A stretch of DNA of 64,000 nucleotides from Nyssa sinensis. Its lineage: Eukaryota > Streptophyta > Magnoliopsida > Cornales > Nyssaceae. Below are positions 36,151 to 49,198 of this stretch, in pieces (the stretch's first letter is position 1; the number at the start of each line of letters is the position of its first letter). Both the position numbers and the translations under genes were made by a program. The DNA lies in assembly GCA_008638375.1 (NCBI GenBank), contig CM018032.1, forward strand, positions 51,730,501-51,794,500, given 5' to 3'. The notes under the pieces were generated by a model. The model was not told the DNA's origin, did no database searches, and saw only the letters and a list, made by a program, of their open reading frames with translations.

Positions 36151-39100
36151 TGCCACATCCCGAACCCCACCCTACGCGGATGTTGAGGACGTGATGCCAG
36201 TCAGCCGCCTCGCCGGTTTGCCGACCGACGACGCGACCAACCAAAGGAAAATTCTGAACTTACTGATGAATTGCATTCCGACTGTAGGGTTAGATGCAGC
36301 GGAATTTAAAAAATTTTTATCACGGGAATGCAACTTGTTTATCCACCGTAAGGGTATGTACCACAAAGCAAGTCTAATATCTCTAGAGTACCAGTTATTT
36401 CCATGAGCCATGTCTATATCTAGTGCATATCAATCAAGTCAGTCGTACCATATCACTCACCTGAATAACCAGATTCAGTCCACAATAATCCAGTCTCTAC
36501 GAATCAGTGCCGTCAGATCCTTACTTGCAATGTTACTCGGCCCATCCATGTCATATCATAGTGCCTTCTAATTCAATGGAGATAATTCCTGAAAAATGTT
36601 AGGGAATGGGGTGAGCTTAAATAAGCCCAGTGAGTAACACAGGTTCCCTGTCATGGGTTTCAAACCCATTCTTGTTTATAAATCACAAGGATAGTTCAAT
36701 CACTTTAGAATAACAGTTTATAAATCTACTTTAAATACAGTTTAAGTTGAATAAAATGAGACTGAACTAAACGGAAAAAAAAATCAGGACGGACGGAACA
36801 ATATATGATGCCAATATATCAACAAGAGTATAGGCAATTAAATCAAATAATAGAATAGATCAGTACTGAGCGGAACATAACAGAGCATAACAAACAAGAT
36901 GTCAATTAGGCACATAATCAAGCCTACTTATGCCAGATCGCTCATAACTGGAATGGTACCAAGAATAAGACTCGACATAGCAGAACAAAGCCAAGACAGA
37001 CCATACAACGGAACAAGACAGACCGAACAAAACAATAGAGTAGGACGGGACAAAATCATGCCACGTGTAATGCAGTACAAAAGTAAGTATTTAAATATAC
37101 GCATATAGGCAGTATAACATACAAAACGGTACAGTGCATCAAAGTACAATGTCTAGACAGTGTAACTTATACACCAAGTTAAATCAACACAATAAACGAT
37201 GTTTTCTCTATCAAGCGGAGACACAGGCACACCATTTACGGAACGAAACTTGACAGAATCGAACGGAACAATACATCAATCAAAATAAAGACATATCATT
37301 AGCGGACAGATCATAACGGAACTGGACCATATATCAATCAAGACAAACATATCATCAACGAACGGAACATAACGGAATCGAACGGAACAATATCAATCAA
37401 AGACACAGGCTTATGATCAAAGATAGAGGCATATCGCTAACGGGTAGAACATAACGGTACTGAACCATATATCAATCAAACAAACATATCATCAACGGAC
37501 GGAACATAACGGAATCGAACGAAACAATATCAATCAAAGACACAGGCTTATGATCAAGGACAGAGGCATATTGCTAACGGGTAGATCATAATGGAACTGA
37601 GCGAAAACCCTATATCCATTAATTCAAGGACGAAATCATATCATGTATGATGTGGTACAAAAGGAACATACATTAAGTACGTGTATTTAAACAATTTAGC
37701 ATTTATAACGGTGCAGTGTAACAAAATATAGTATTCATACAGTGTAACTTATATGTCAAATCAGGAGTTCCAATTTACTCATAAAAAGACAGACAGTGAA
37801 TCAAAATACAGTACAGTGTCAGAAGTTACTCACTAACTGTTCGCTTATCTCCTTGCACAAATAATCTGAAAACCTCCAAGTACGTCAGGCATCTCCATGT
37901 ATATCCTGAATAATAATCATCAATCATAGACAAATCAGAATTCATCCATTCGGATTTTATTCGTCATCTTAGGCGTCTATCGGATTACCTAAGATAGCTT
38001 AGTAGCCTATTGCCTTTTCATCGGTTTTCATCCGGGCCTATTTCATTCTTTAACTAGGCTTAGCAGTTATCAGGATTATAACCTAAGTCATTTAGACTTC
38101 AATCGTTATCGGTTAAGTACTTATTTAACCTTAGGGGCAAAATGGTAATTTTACCATTCTTGTCCTGGACCCTGTCATGGTCCTCAAGATAGCCTACATA
38201 TCTTATGTGTGAAGTTCTAAGTCTCTTAGACTTAAATCGGTATCAGTTAGGTACGTATTTAATCCTAGGGGCAAAATGGTAATTTTGCCATTCTTGTCCC
38301 AGACCCTGTCGTGGTCTTCAGAATAGTCTTTCTATCTTAAATATAAAGTTCTAGGTCCTTTGGACCCCAATTGTTATCAGTTAGGTTCTTTATTAACTCC
38401 AAGGGCAAAATGGTAATTTTTCCATTCTTATTCTGGACCCTATCTTGGTCCGCAGAATATCCCATATATCGTATATATAAGGTTTTAAGTCTTTTGGACT
38501 TCATTTGGTATCTGCTTTAACTCATCGAGACACATCAGTCATTTTCTATTTTACATGTTGACAGTTCTGGAGTCTTATCCATTCATTTAATGTTCATAAT
38601 TATGCTTACGATAATTTATCAGATCAGATTGACCTTTATTCGACCTTTACTTTGCACTTAATGTGCTCAAGGGTATTTTGGTCATTTTACGTTTCGTAAG
38701 ATTCTGATTTCGATTCGTCATTTAATCAGGTATACAGTCTCACCAGTATCTGGGCTCCTACCGGTATCAGTTTCGTCCCAATCGGACTTCATTTAGGTCT
38801 CGTATTGCATCAGGGGCATTTTGGTAATTTCACACTTTGTGAGATTCTGACCCTGATTCATCATTTAGTCAAGTATACAGTTTCACAAGTGTTCGGGTTT
38901 CTATCGGTATCAGTTTCGTCTCAATCGGATGTCATTTGGGCTTCGTACGGTATCAGGGGTAATTTGGTAATTTCATGCGTCATATCTTTCGGCACTTCAG
39001 TTCATGAAATGGACCTTACCATTGGGTCCAGAGTGTCCGACATAGTTAAATTGGACTATCTGTTATGTTTAATTGGCCCTGGGTATCATCAAGGGCAATT

Positions 39101-41435
39101 CGGTCATTTATAATTTATGTGTCTGTATTTTTCGGGACTTCAGTTCATTAAACGGACCTTACCGTTGAGTTCAGATTGCCCGACATAGTCAAAATAAACT
39201 GTCTTTTATTCTTATTTGGGTCTGGGTACCATCAGGGGCAGTACAGTCATTTGTCACTTATGGGTCTGTATTTTTCGGTACTGTATTTCCAAAATCGTAC
39301 TACACCATTGAGTCCAGAATGCCCGAAATAGTGAAAATACACTATTCATTTAATTTATTTGGACTCTGTTTGACATATTTAATGTCCAGGGGTAAAATTA
39401 TAATTTTTCCTATTTAATAAAATAATAAAATAATTATTTTATTATTTAATTATTTTTCCAGGGGCTTAATTGCACAATTTTCTCAAAATCTAGGCCACTG
39501 TATAATATTCAGAACTGTTGGGGGTTAAACCGTAATATCAGAAAACATTTGGGGGTCAAAATAGAATTTTATAAATTTAGGGTTCAGACCCATTGGTTTT
39601 AGGGTTCAAGAATTTGAAACGGTCCAAAACACTATAAACCAACCGGTTCACTGTCCCTCAGAAAACCGGGATAAGATATCCTAGTTAACCTTAATTTGGC
39701 CCCTATCCGTATTCAGGTTAACCAATTTCCTGATTTTAATTTTTTATATCCGTATCCAAACAGGCCGAATTCAGTTTTTAAATTAAAACATCCCAACATC
39801 AAAATGGTGCCGTCCTACTAAAGCCCGTTTGTGCGACAGGTCGGGTCCCGACCTGAACCCGAAACTGACCCGAACCGTGTCCGGTACTATTCATCATCTT
39901 CCTCATGACGATGAACAGTAACCCTAGTTTCCAGTTTTCTTTTCCTCCATTTTCGTAGAGTTCCCAACAGCGATTCTCTCTACCATCCATCCCAAAACAT
40001 TTCTAGGAATCAAGCCAACAATTTGGCATTCGTTTTGAACTTCGAATTTAGCTCAAATGCTTGGTTCAGGTGGGAATAACCGAACCTGTGACTGGCTAGT
40101 AAACCCTCTATTCACCATCAAATCTTGCGTGGTTTGGCCCAAACTGATCCTCGTGACATGGAGATTTAATCCCCATTCTAAAAATCCAGTTTAATCGAGG
40201 TTTAGGTGAGGTTGGGTTTTAAACCCGAACTTGCAACTTCGGTTTTGAGGGTCTTAACTTGAGCGTTGGGGTCATGGTCTAAGGTTTTTAGAACCCTCTT
40301 GAGGTCTAGATCATGTCTTGACCAACGAAACTTGGTTTGGTCGAGGTTGTTTCAGACCTGCATCTATGGAGGTCATTAATGGCGGTTTGGCACGGTTTTG
40401 GGTTTTTCAAGCATATCTGACTCTCCCAGTTAATTCATAACAGTCCCTAGGTCTCACAGTAGCTCTTACATGCAGTTTATATGGCCTCAAATGACTAAAA
40501 CAGTAAGCAAAAAGGAGAAAGGAAAATTCTGGGTTTTTGGTTTTATACCTTAAATCTAATCCTCCTTCTCCTTGGGCTCAGTTCTGATCTTTGGTAGTGC
40601 TGGCTCAGTTCCAGTCGTGCTCCTTAGGTCTGTGTCTTCTCCTCCTTGATCCTTCAATGGTCACCAATGCACACTCTTTGTGTATGTCCTCTCACTCTAA
40701 GGTTCTCTCTTTCTCTCACCCTCTCTTTCTCTATATCAGTTTACAGGATTATTGCCAGTCTGATTTGTACAAGTTTTGGTTGGGAGAAGGTGTACTCGTG
40801 GGGTGAGAGGCATGGTGGTCTATGGGGCATAGGGTGATGCATGCTGATATGATGTATGCTTGGTGGTTGGTCACTTGGGAGGTGGCCAAATCAGATTTAT
40901 ACTTAGATATATATCTTTGTACATTTGTATACAAAGATGCCCTTAGCCTAGTTGGTAACTTTTTGAATGAAATTTCTTTGCTTCCATAGGTCAAGGGTTC
41001 AATTCCCCTTGGCCTCACAAGTGAGTATTTTTTTCCACTTTTTAGGCTAAGGCCCTGTTTGGTTGACACCAAATTCTGTTTTGGCTATTTCTGTGATATC
41101 TCCTTATTCGGAGCTCCGTTTTCGACGCGGTTTGTTTCGAGAGTTTCGTATTTCAGTTATCTTCAGTGTCAGAGGTTCCGTGTCGTTTATCATTTATTTT
41201 GGATTTTCGTAGTTAGCTAATTCGAGTTCCGTCAGTGTTAAAACAACATTATTTCACCTAATTAATTGATAATTAGGTTCGGGCATCACACCCTCTTCTC
41301 AGACATATTAAATTACTTTGTTGGTCTATCACGACCGCCGAGAGATTATGATTAATTCCCTTAATCATTCTTTAAATCGGAACTAATTAATAATTAATAA
41401 ATTAATTATTAATTATACAGGGTCGGGGTGTTACA
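36151..41435 (-). mobile_element. Solo LTR A2 (5285 bp), inverted relative to A1
   Basis: Plus-strand limits are TGCCACATCCCGAACC at 36151 and GGTCGGGGTGTTACA at 41435, with a perfect target duplication TTTTG (36146-36150 and 41436-41440). It matches A1 end to end in reverse complement: the GCGTAGGGTGGGG terminus, the TAACACAGGTTCCCTGTCA block (36636), the ~150-bp cascade (38130-39420), and the TTAATTATTAATTATACAG start (41395-41420). Its variable zone (37280-37610) carries about 2.4 units of a 138-bp repeat instead of the 30-bp minisatellite of A1. There is no coding similarity. Confidence 0.92.
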
Positions 41436-42916
41436 TTTTGGGCCTAAAAATGTTTAGCCCATGTCTTTTATTTAATGTAGGCCCTATTCGGCCCTAGGGT
41501 TTCATAGGATGTTTTAAAAAGAACTTGTAGCTGCATTTGGCAGATAAATGAATTATTCAGTAAATTTTTGGAGAGTGTTTTCTCTACGGTTCTTTGAAGA
41601 ACTATATGAACTTATCGGAATTTCTTGTGGCGTTCACCGACTTATCAAACGGATTTTCACCACCGTTTGTGGCGTCTTTCTTATACCGAGGTTCTTGTTT
41701 CGCACTAAACAACAGGTTGAGGTTATATATATATCGAGGTTCTTGTTTGTCGTAAACAACGGGTTGAGGTCATATATACCGAGGTTCTTGTTTCGCACTA
41801 AACAACGGGTCGAGGTTTTCCATTCAGATCTGATTGTAGAACGATCTTGGATTCTCCTTTTCGTTGACGGGTCTCGTTATTTCTTGGCGAGGTTCACATC
41901 ATACAAGAACCTCAGTATAAGGAAGACGCCACAAATGGCGGTGGAAATCCGTTTGATATGTCGTTGGTGAACGCCACGGGAAATTCCGATAAGTTTAGAT
42001 AATTCTTCAAAGAACCATAGAGAAAACACTCTCCAAAAATTTACTGAATAATTCATCTATCTGCCAAATGCAGCTACAAGTTTTTTTTAAAACATCCTAT
42101 GAAACCCTAGGGCTGAATAAGGCCTGCATTAAATCAAAGACATGGGCTAAACATTTTTAGGCCCAAAACATCCTAAACTACCTACTAAAAATAATAAAAG
42201 AAATCCACTATTCAAGTTAGAATTTCGCACAGCCAAAAACGTCATCAGTGTAGGTAGCAACTTTAAACCCGATTTTGACTTTCATTCAGCCTGAATCTCG
42301 GAAAACTCAAAACATGAAAGTTGTAGAACTATTCCTTGGATTTCCATATCATCTTGAATCATCGCAATTGGAGCTCGGATGAGAGAGTTATGCTCAGATT
42401 ACGAAGCGACGTCGAAATTGTAAGAAAATCACCCAACTAGCGTTTTTGTGCACTTAACTTCTTAGCTCCCGACCTTGTGATTATGATGCGAACCTCGCCA
42501 AGAATAATGAGTTCCGTCAACGAAATAATAATCCAAGATCGTTATATAATCGGATCCGAATGGAAAACCTCGACCCGTTGTTTACGACAAACAAGAACCT
42601 CGGTATATATGACCTCAACCTGTTGTTTAGTGCAAAACAAGAACCTCGGTATAAAGAAGACGCCACAAACGGTGGTGAAAATCCGTTTGATAAGTCGTTG
42701 GTGAACGCCACGAGAAATTCCGATAAGTTCAGATAGTTCTCAAAGAACCGAAGAGAAAATATTCTCTCAATTTACTCAAAAATTCATCATCTGTCTACCA
42801 AATGCATCTACAAGTTATTTTTAAAACATTCTATGAAAACCTAGGGCCGAATAAGGCCTACATTAAATAAAAGATATGGGCTAGACATTTTCAGGCCCAA
42901 AACATCCTAAACTACC
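41436..42916. repeat. Head-to-head unclassified repeat: arm B' (to 41897), unit A (to 42476), unit B
   Basis: From 41436 to about 41897 the sequence is the reverse complement of unit B (42477-42916), meeting near GGCGAGGTTCACATC. Unit A (41898-42476) and unit B are in the same, minus, orientation and each ends in GACCTTGTGAT. Shared blocks include GGCCTAAAAATGTTTAGCCC, CCCTAGGGTTTCATAGGATG and ACTTATCGGAATTTC. An internal repeat of about 47 bp (ACCGAGGTTCTTGTTT…AACAACGGGTCGAGGT) has three copies in B', two in B and only a remnant in A. The sequence is LTR-like in style but I cannot place it in a family. Confidence 0.75.
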
Positions 42917-43348
42917 TGTTGGATATTGGGTCGGGTTGGACCCGAGCCCATAGCCATTGGGGCATCCACAAAGTTTGAATGAGAGTTATGATAAGATTAA
43001 AACTCTTATCATTATTTAGTTGGTTTTGGATTTGAACCAAAACAACTATTTATCCTACGATATAGTTGTAGGATAAGTGTGGAAATAGTTTTTGGTTATC
43101 GAGAAACTCTCCTGGCTCTCAAGTTCTCTTTGAAATTCTTCTGAGGTTACCATCTACGCCTCTGGACTTGGATTATGGAAAGACATAGAAGACTCGTATT
43201 GTAGCCATTCTATTGACGAGAGAGTTCCATCCGTGGGGATCTAGTGGTCATCAGAAAGCCGTAACACAAGCTAAAGATCTTCCGCTTCCGCGAACCCGAT
43301 TGAAAAAGGTAACCGGGTTCACACCCGTTTTTACATAAATTTCCTTCA
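42917..43348 (+). repeat. 5' LTR of copia-2
   Basis: 432 bp, TGTTGGATATTGGG to ATTTCCTTCA, repeated at 50303-50734. Confidence 0.97.
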
Positions 43349-43362
43349 TTGGCATCAGAGTC
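43349..43362 (+). other. Primer binding site of copia-2 (Met tRNA-like)
   Basis: TTGGCATCAGAGTC follows the LTR directly. It differs at two positions from the usual TGGTATCAGAGC, both C/T type changes, so it is probably a decayed initiator-Met site. Confidence 0.8.
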
Positions 43363-45188
43363 TTTTTACTTGTGTTCGCTAATTTGATAATATTATGCAT
43401 GAATATATGATTAGTATTATTTAGATCATGCATAACTTGAATCAAAAGGTTTATCCACTTGACTGCTTTTTAAACGGTAATTATTAGAATACCTTTTGAA
43501 GGATCCGCTACGGTGGATATGTTCTTAATATCGCCAGAATGTAGCCCGTAAAATTTCATGACGATCCACCATTGGATCAATAAGAGATCTGAGTTTAAAG
43601 TTCTGATTTTTTAAGAAAACACATGAATTTTTTGGGTTTTAATACTGTTATTTGAACAGTAATTATTTGAATACCTTTTGAACGATCCGCCATGGTGGAT
43701 ATGTTCTAAATATTCCCAATAGGTAGCCCTTAAAATTTCATGACGATCCACCGTTGGGTTAGTGAAAAATCTAAGTTTAAAGTTCTGAATTTTTAAGAAA
43801 ACACAACTTTAATATAATTTTTTGGGTTTTAATACGATCTATAAAACCTTAATTATTTTGCATGAAATTTATATCGAATTGTTCCTTGTCGAGAGAGCTT
43901 TCCAATGATATATAGAACATAATTTTTCGTCAAAAAATGAATGAGATATAAGGTCGCAAAGTATGACAGCAAGTCATGGCCAAAATTTATTTTTGAAGAA
44001 GATGAATTGCAGAGAAATGCGACCCCCACTCTCGGCGGGGTGCGTGGGAGCGCATACATCATCTTTCGGGGCCTATTGTTTGACACCTCTGGAGAGTGAG
44101 CTTCACTCACTGAATTTGTGACCCCGTGATATATTTTTTGTAATTTTTTAGCTTCTGGAAATTAGTTTAAATTAATTTTTATTACAAAAAAGTGTCAATA
44201 AATCTATTTAAATATTTAAAAAAAAAAAATTTCTAGGAGCTATATTTGAGATTAAAATTACAATCAGTATTTAGTATACTATTGGGGGTCAAAATTATTT
44301 TTTGGAGAATTTTTTACCTATTTTTGATATTTTTGGGGCTTTAAAAAAAATTAGTTTTTTTATCCCAAAAATTGGTAAAAAAAAATTCCAGAAAATTTAT
44401 TTTAAATGCAAAAAATTCTTGGAAAGGCTCTGAAAATTAGGAAAAATTGTATTATGCGTGGATTATATTTTTTGGGTCATATTGGATTATTTATGCATTA
44501 ATTATCATGTGGGTAATTACTTGTTGCATTTTTATTTATTTGATATTAATTCCCATTAATTGTGAGACCCAAATACCCACTCCCATTGTGGTGAGGTGTG
44601 GTAAAGTCATCCAACAAAGCCCATTATATTGTTATGTATGTTGTGTTTGGATGTACTTAATAGAATTGATATTCTAGTACACGTGTTATGTGATGTTTGG
44701 AATTTACAAAGATAATTTTGAGATATATGAGTTTTTGGCGTGGCATCCCCATTTATTTAATTATTACTAGTAGATTGATGTAGTAGGTTGATTCAAGCTA
44801 TGTAATCATTTTTTTTTTTGAGAAATGATGTACTAATTTTTGGGAAGCCTTGTAAGGGGATGTGTTTTCGCAGCAGACTCATATATCCAGAAATTATCTT
44901 TGGCATGTTGTACTAGAATGCCAATTAAACTCAATTGGAGTCCATTTTATATTGGCAATTATTATTATTGTGTTGATGAATTAAATTAGTTTTAATTCAA
45001 ATTTATTTTGCTCGAAATCAGCTAAAAATATACTTCTATTTTTCATAAATGAGATATGATTATGAGCCTAGCGAAATTTTCTATCTTACAGTGTAAATAT
45101 AGAATAATATTTTTAATTGGGTTTTTAGTAGCAAAATAATAAAATATAAAATGTATGCTAAATGTCACCTTGCGCAAATTGAATGTAG
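43363..45188 (+). other. Long untranslated leader of copia-2 with a 180-bp tandem duplication
   Basis: There are 1.8 kb of AT-rich sequence before the gag ATG, with no supported gene. Two consecutive copies of about 180 bp (43474-43653 and 43654-43840) share the blocks AATACCTTTTGAA-GATCCGC, CATGACGATCCACC and TTTAAAGTTCTGA. Each copy contains a near-palindrome, ATCCGCCATGGTGGAT in the second. Confidence 0.8.
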
Positions 45189-48100
45189 ATGGCCTCTAAG
45201 AATGTGATTGCTGACCTAACAAAGGGTGAAAAGCTTGATGGTACCAACTATGACATATGGCATAGAAAAACTCAATACCTGCTAAATGAGCAAGAGGCTC
45301 TAGAGACCTTGACTAATGTCATGACCCCACCTGAGGAGGGCAATAGTGCCCAACACCGTCGAAACATGGAAGTCTACCAAGACTGGATAAAGAAAGATCG
45401 ATGCGCGCGCTTTACTATGTTAAGCAGCATGTATAATGATCCTATTGAGGAGTTTGAAAGTTCTCCCACAGCCTATGATATGTGGAATAGGCTGAAAATT
45501 TCTTTTGGAGGAACTACTGCCACAAGGCTACGTGCCTTGACCCTCAAATTTAAGGGATACAAGATGGATTCCAAGCACACTATGGTTGAGCACTTAAGGG
45601 TGATGTCAGCCATGATCCGTGATCTTAAGGTTGTTGGAAATGATCTTACTGATGAGCAACAGATCTTAGTAGTTATTTGCTCCCTGCCAGAAACATGGAA
45701 CCAAATGAAACAAATTCTGACCCATAATGAGAATATCAAAAATTTTGTTGATATATCGCGTCATTTGGAATTAGAGGTAGAGCGCCAAGAGGCGAATCGC
45801 TCTACTGTCCTTGTCGCCCAAGGTGGCTATGATAAGGCCTGTGGGCCTAATCAAAAGAGACGAGGAGGTAAGAAGAAGCAGGGCAGAGCAAATAACTTGG
45901 CTCCAAAGGCAGGTAGAGTAGCCAAGCGCCAAAGAGGCAAGCGTGGCGGCAAAAGAAATTTGGCCAAAGTGAAGTGCTATAACTGTCAGAAGCTGGGACA
46001 CTTTGCTCGTGATTGTACTGAGCCAAAGAAGGTATCCACTAACCAGTACTCTTCTTTTTCACTTGTTTGTTCACATGTATTAGTTGCTTATTCATCTCTT
46101 TTGTGGATATTGGATACAGGAGCAACCAAACATGTCGCACAGGAAAAAGTAGGTTTCGTGGAGTACCATCGGATACCAGTAGGTAGCCAAAGCATTTTTA
46201 TGGGAAACAGTGCGAGTGCAGAAGTTCTTAAAGTTGGTGCTTATCAGCTCAGATTGCGCTCAGGGCGTACACTGATTCTTCATGATGTGCTTTATACACC
46301 TAGTGTCCGATTTAATCTAGTTTCTATTTCAGCACTAGTTGAACTTGGTTTTTCTTTCAGCATTGATGGTAGACAAATGGTTATGTTTTTGGATGGTGAT
46401 TGTTTTGGACATGGTTTTCTTTCAAATAATCTTTATCAGTTGGATGTATTAGATTATAATTCTTCATCTGTATGTTTGGCATGTGATGATTATATAGATG
46501 ATTCTGTTAAATGGCATGCTAGACTTGGCCATATTGGACAAGAAAGGATGGCTAGATTAGCTAGAGAATGCCTATTAGGGTCTCTCGCTAAAGTAAGCCT
46601 ACCTACATGTGAGTCTTGTTTGGCTGGAAAGAGTTGCCATAAGCCTTTTGGAAAGGCTACTAGGGCTACTCATCCTTTAGAATTAGTCCATTCAGACATT
46701 TGCGGACCAATGAATGTGAAGGCATGCAATGGCGCCTTTTATTTCCTTACTTTTATAGATGACTTTACATGATATGGTTATGTTTATTTGATTTCTCACC
46801 GATATGAAGCATTGGATTGCTTCAGACGCTTTCTAGCTGAGGTTGAGAATCAAATCGAGCGGAGACTTAAGGTCTTTCGCACTGACCGTGGATGCAAGTA
46901 TCTATCAGATCAGTTCAAGGAACTATGTGAGGAAAAGGAGATACGTAGGCCATTGACGATTTCTAGAACGCCGCAACAAAATGGTGTTGCTGAGCGACGA
47001 AATCGTACATTATTAGACATGGTTAGATCAATGATAGCGCAAGCTAACCTCCCGATCATCTTTTGGGGGGATGCTTTATTGACTGCTGCCTACATTCTTA
47101 ATCGTGTGCCTTCCAAGTCAGTTCCAAAAACCCCTTATGAGCTTTGGCATAGGCGGAAGCCAGATTTGGGGCATTTATGACCATGGGGGTCAGCAGGTTA
47201 TGTTCACAATGCTTCTCATCGGTATGGGAAGTTGGGCCCGAGAGCTAATAAGAATATTTTTATTCGTTACTCTGAAAGCTCGAAAGGTTATGTGATGCTT
47301 GGTAAGCAACCTGATAGAGGAATGACTACGTTTGAGTCCCGCGATGTGGATTTTATTGAGATTGATTTTTCGAGCATTGGTGAAGCCAAAACGAACCTTG
47401 AACTCTATGAAGTAGTAGATTTTGAAGATAACCTGGCTCCTCTTGGCGATGGTGGGGAATTGGTTTCTCATCTTGAAATCGCCAATGAGAATAGGAGTAA
47501 TCTTCAATCTAGTGGGAGTTTTGAGTTAGATTCTCAAGAGAGTCAAGTTCGTAAGAGTAAGCGTGGTGTTATCCCTCGTCGTCGTTTTGAGATTAAGGGG
47601 GATGCATTTATGGCTATTTCATTAGATTCAGATGAGCCTGCTTCTTTCAGTGAAACGCTATCTTCACATGCTTGTAATGAATGGATGATTGCTATGGAGG
47701 AAGAGATGAGTTCTATGGATAAGAATCATGTTTGGGATTTAGTTGATCTTCCTGCTAGGCGCAAGGCCATTGGAAACAAGTGGGTCTTGAAGATAAAGTG
47801 TAAGGCAGATGGATCAATTGACAGGTATAAGGTGCGTCTTGTGGCGAAAGGTTATACCCAAAAAGAGGGTATAGACTATGAAGAGACATTCTCCCCAGTG
47901 GTGAGGTTTGCCTCATTCGCCTTATCCTAGCAATTGTCGCGCATATGGATTTGGAACTTTTCCAAATGGACGTTAAGATTGCATTTCTCAATGGAGAACT
48001 GGAAGAAGAGATCTATATGACTCAACCAGAGGGTTTTGAAGTCAAAGGATAAGAGTGCAAAGTCTGCCGTCTCAAACGTTCTATTTATGGTCTCAAACAA

Positions 48101-49198
48101 TCTTCTAGACAGTGGTATGTGAGGTTTCATGAAACCATTATATTTCATGGTTTTCAGATGATAGAAGAAGACCACTGTGTATATGTAAAACGGTCCAAAG
48201 AAAGTTTCATTATCCTTACATTGTATGTTGACGACATTTTACTTGTTAGGAATAACTTAAAGGAGATAGTCGCCGCTAAAGAGTGGTTGTCCTCTACTTT
48301 TGAGATGAAGGACATGGGCGAAGCACATACTATTTTAGGAGTGAAGATCCTAAGAGATCGATCAAAGAGGCTACTTAGCCTATCTCAAGAGACCTACATT
48401 AAGAGAGTCCTTGAGCGTTTCCATATGAATCACTCCAAGCCCATAGACACTCCTATAGAGAAAGGATGCGACTTATATCTTGGTCAATGCCCTAAGATAG
48501 TTGAAGAGAAGAACCAGATGTCTAAAGTGCCTTATGCGAATGCAATTGGTAGTCTGATGTATGCTATGTTGTGTACTCGATCAGACATTAGCTTTGCAGT
48601 TGGATTGGTTAGTCGATTCCAGAGTAATCCTAGATTAGCTCATTGGAAAGCGATAAAGAGGATTTTTTGATATCTTCAGGGTACCACTGATCTTATGCTG
48701 TGTTACAAAGGTGGGGATTTGAGATTGAAAGGATACAGCGATGCAGACTGGGCTGGCGACTAGGATGAGCGCAAGTTCACTTCAGGATATGTATTCCTTT
48801 TTGGTGAAGGAACTGTTTCTTGGTGCTGCAAGAAAGAGAATTGTGTAGCGTTATCCACGATGGAGTCTGAATATGTAGCTTGTTCATTAGCAGTACAAGA
48901 GGCAGTTTGGTTGAAAAAATTCTTACAGCGCCTTGACATAGCGCCATGTGGGCAGGATGCTGTGGTCATTTATTTTGATAGTATGGCAACTTTAGCATAT
49001 GCAAAGGATTCCAAGTATCATGGGAGGACCAAACACATTGATATACGTTTTCACTACATTCGAGATATGGTTGTGCAAGGGGAGGTGGTCTTAAGGCATA
49101 TATCTACAGTCAATATGGTTGCAGACCCATTGACCAAACCCATCCCTAGAAATGTTTTTACATCACATGTCAAGAGTTTGGGTTTAGTTAGAATATGA
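45189..49198 (+). pseudogene. copia-2 gag-pol polyprotein, five stops and one frameshift
   Basis: The ATG at 45189 starts a 527-aa open frame: gag (residues 1-260), zinc knuckle CYNCQKLGHFARDC (263-276), protease WILDTGATKHV (from 306), the GAG-pre-integrase zinc region (WHARLGHIGQ…CESCLAGKSC) and the start of integrase (VHSDICGPM). TGA at 46770, where Arg is expected in IDDFTRYGY, interrupts it. Integrase continues to the Glu region ([16 protein letters not shown]) and meets a second TGA at 47178. RT follows (NKWVLKIKCKADGSIDRYK), with a frameshift near 47915, TAA at 48050, catalytic YVDDILLV near 48220, then RNase H with TGA at 48668 and TAG at 48761 and the ADWAGD…STMESEYVA motifs. The natural stop is at 49196. 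Without the lesions the length would be about 1,336 aa, normal for copia. Confidence 0.95.
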
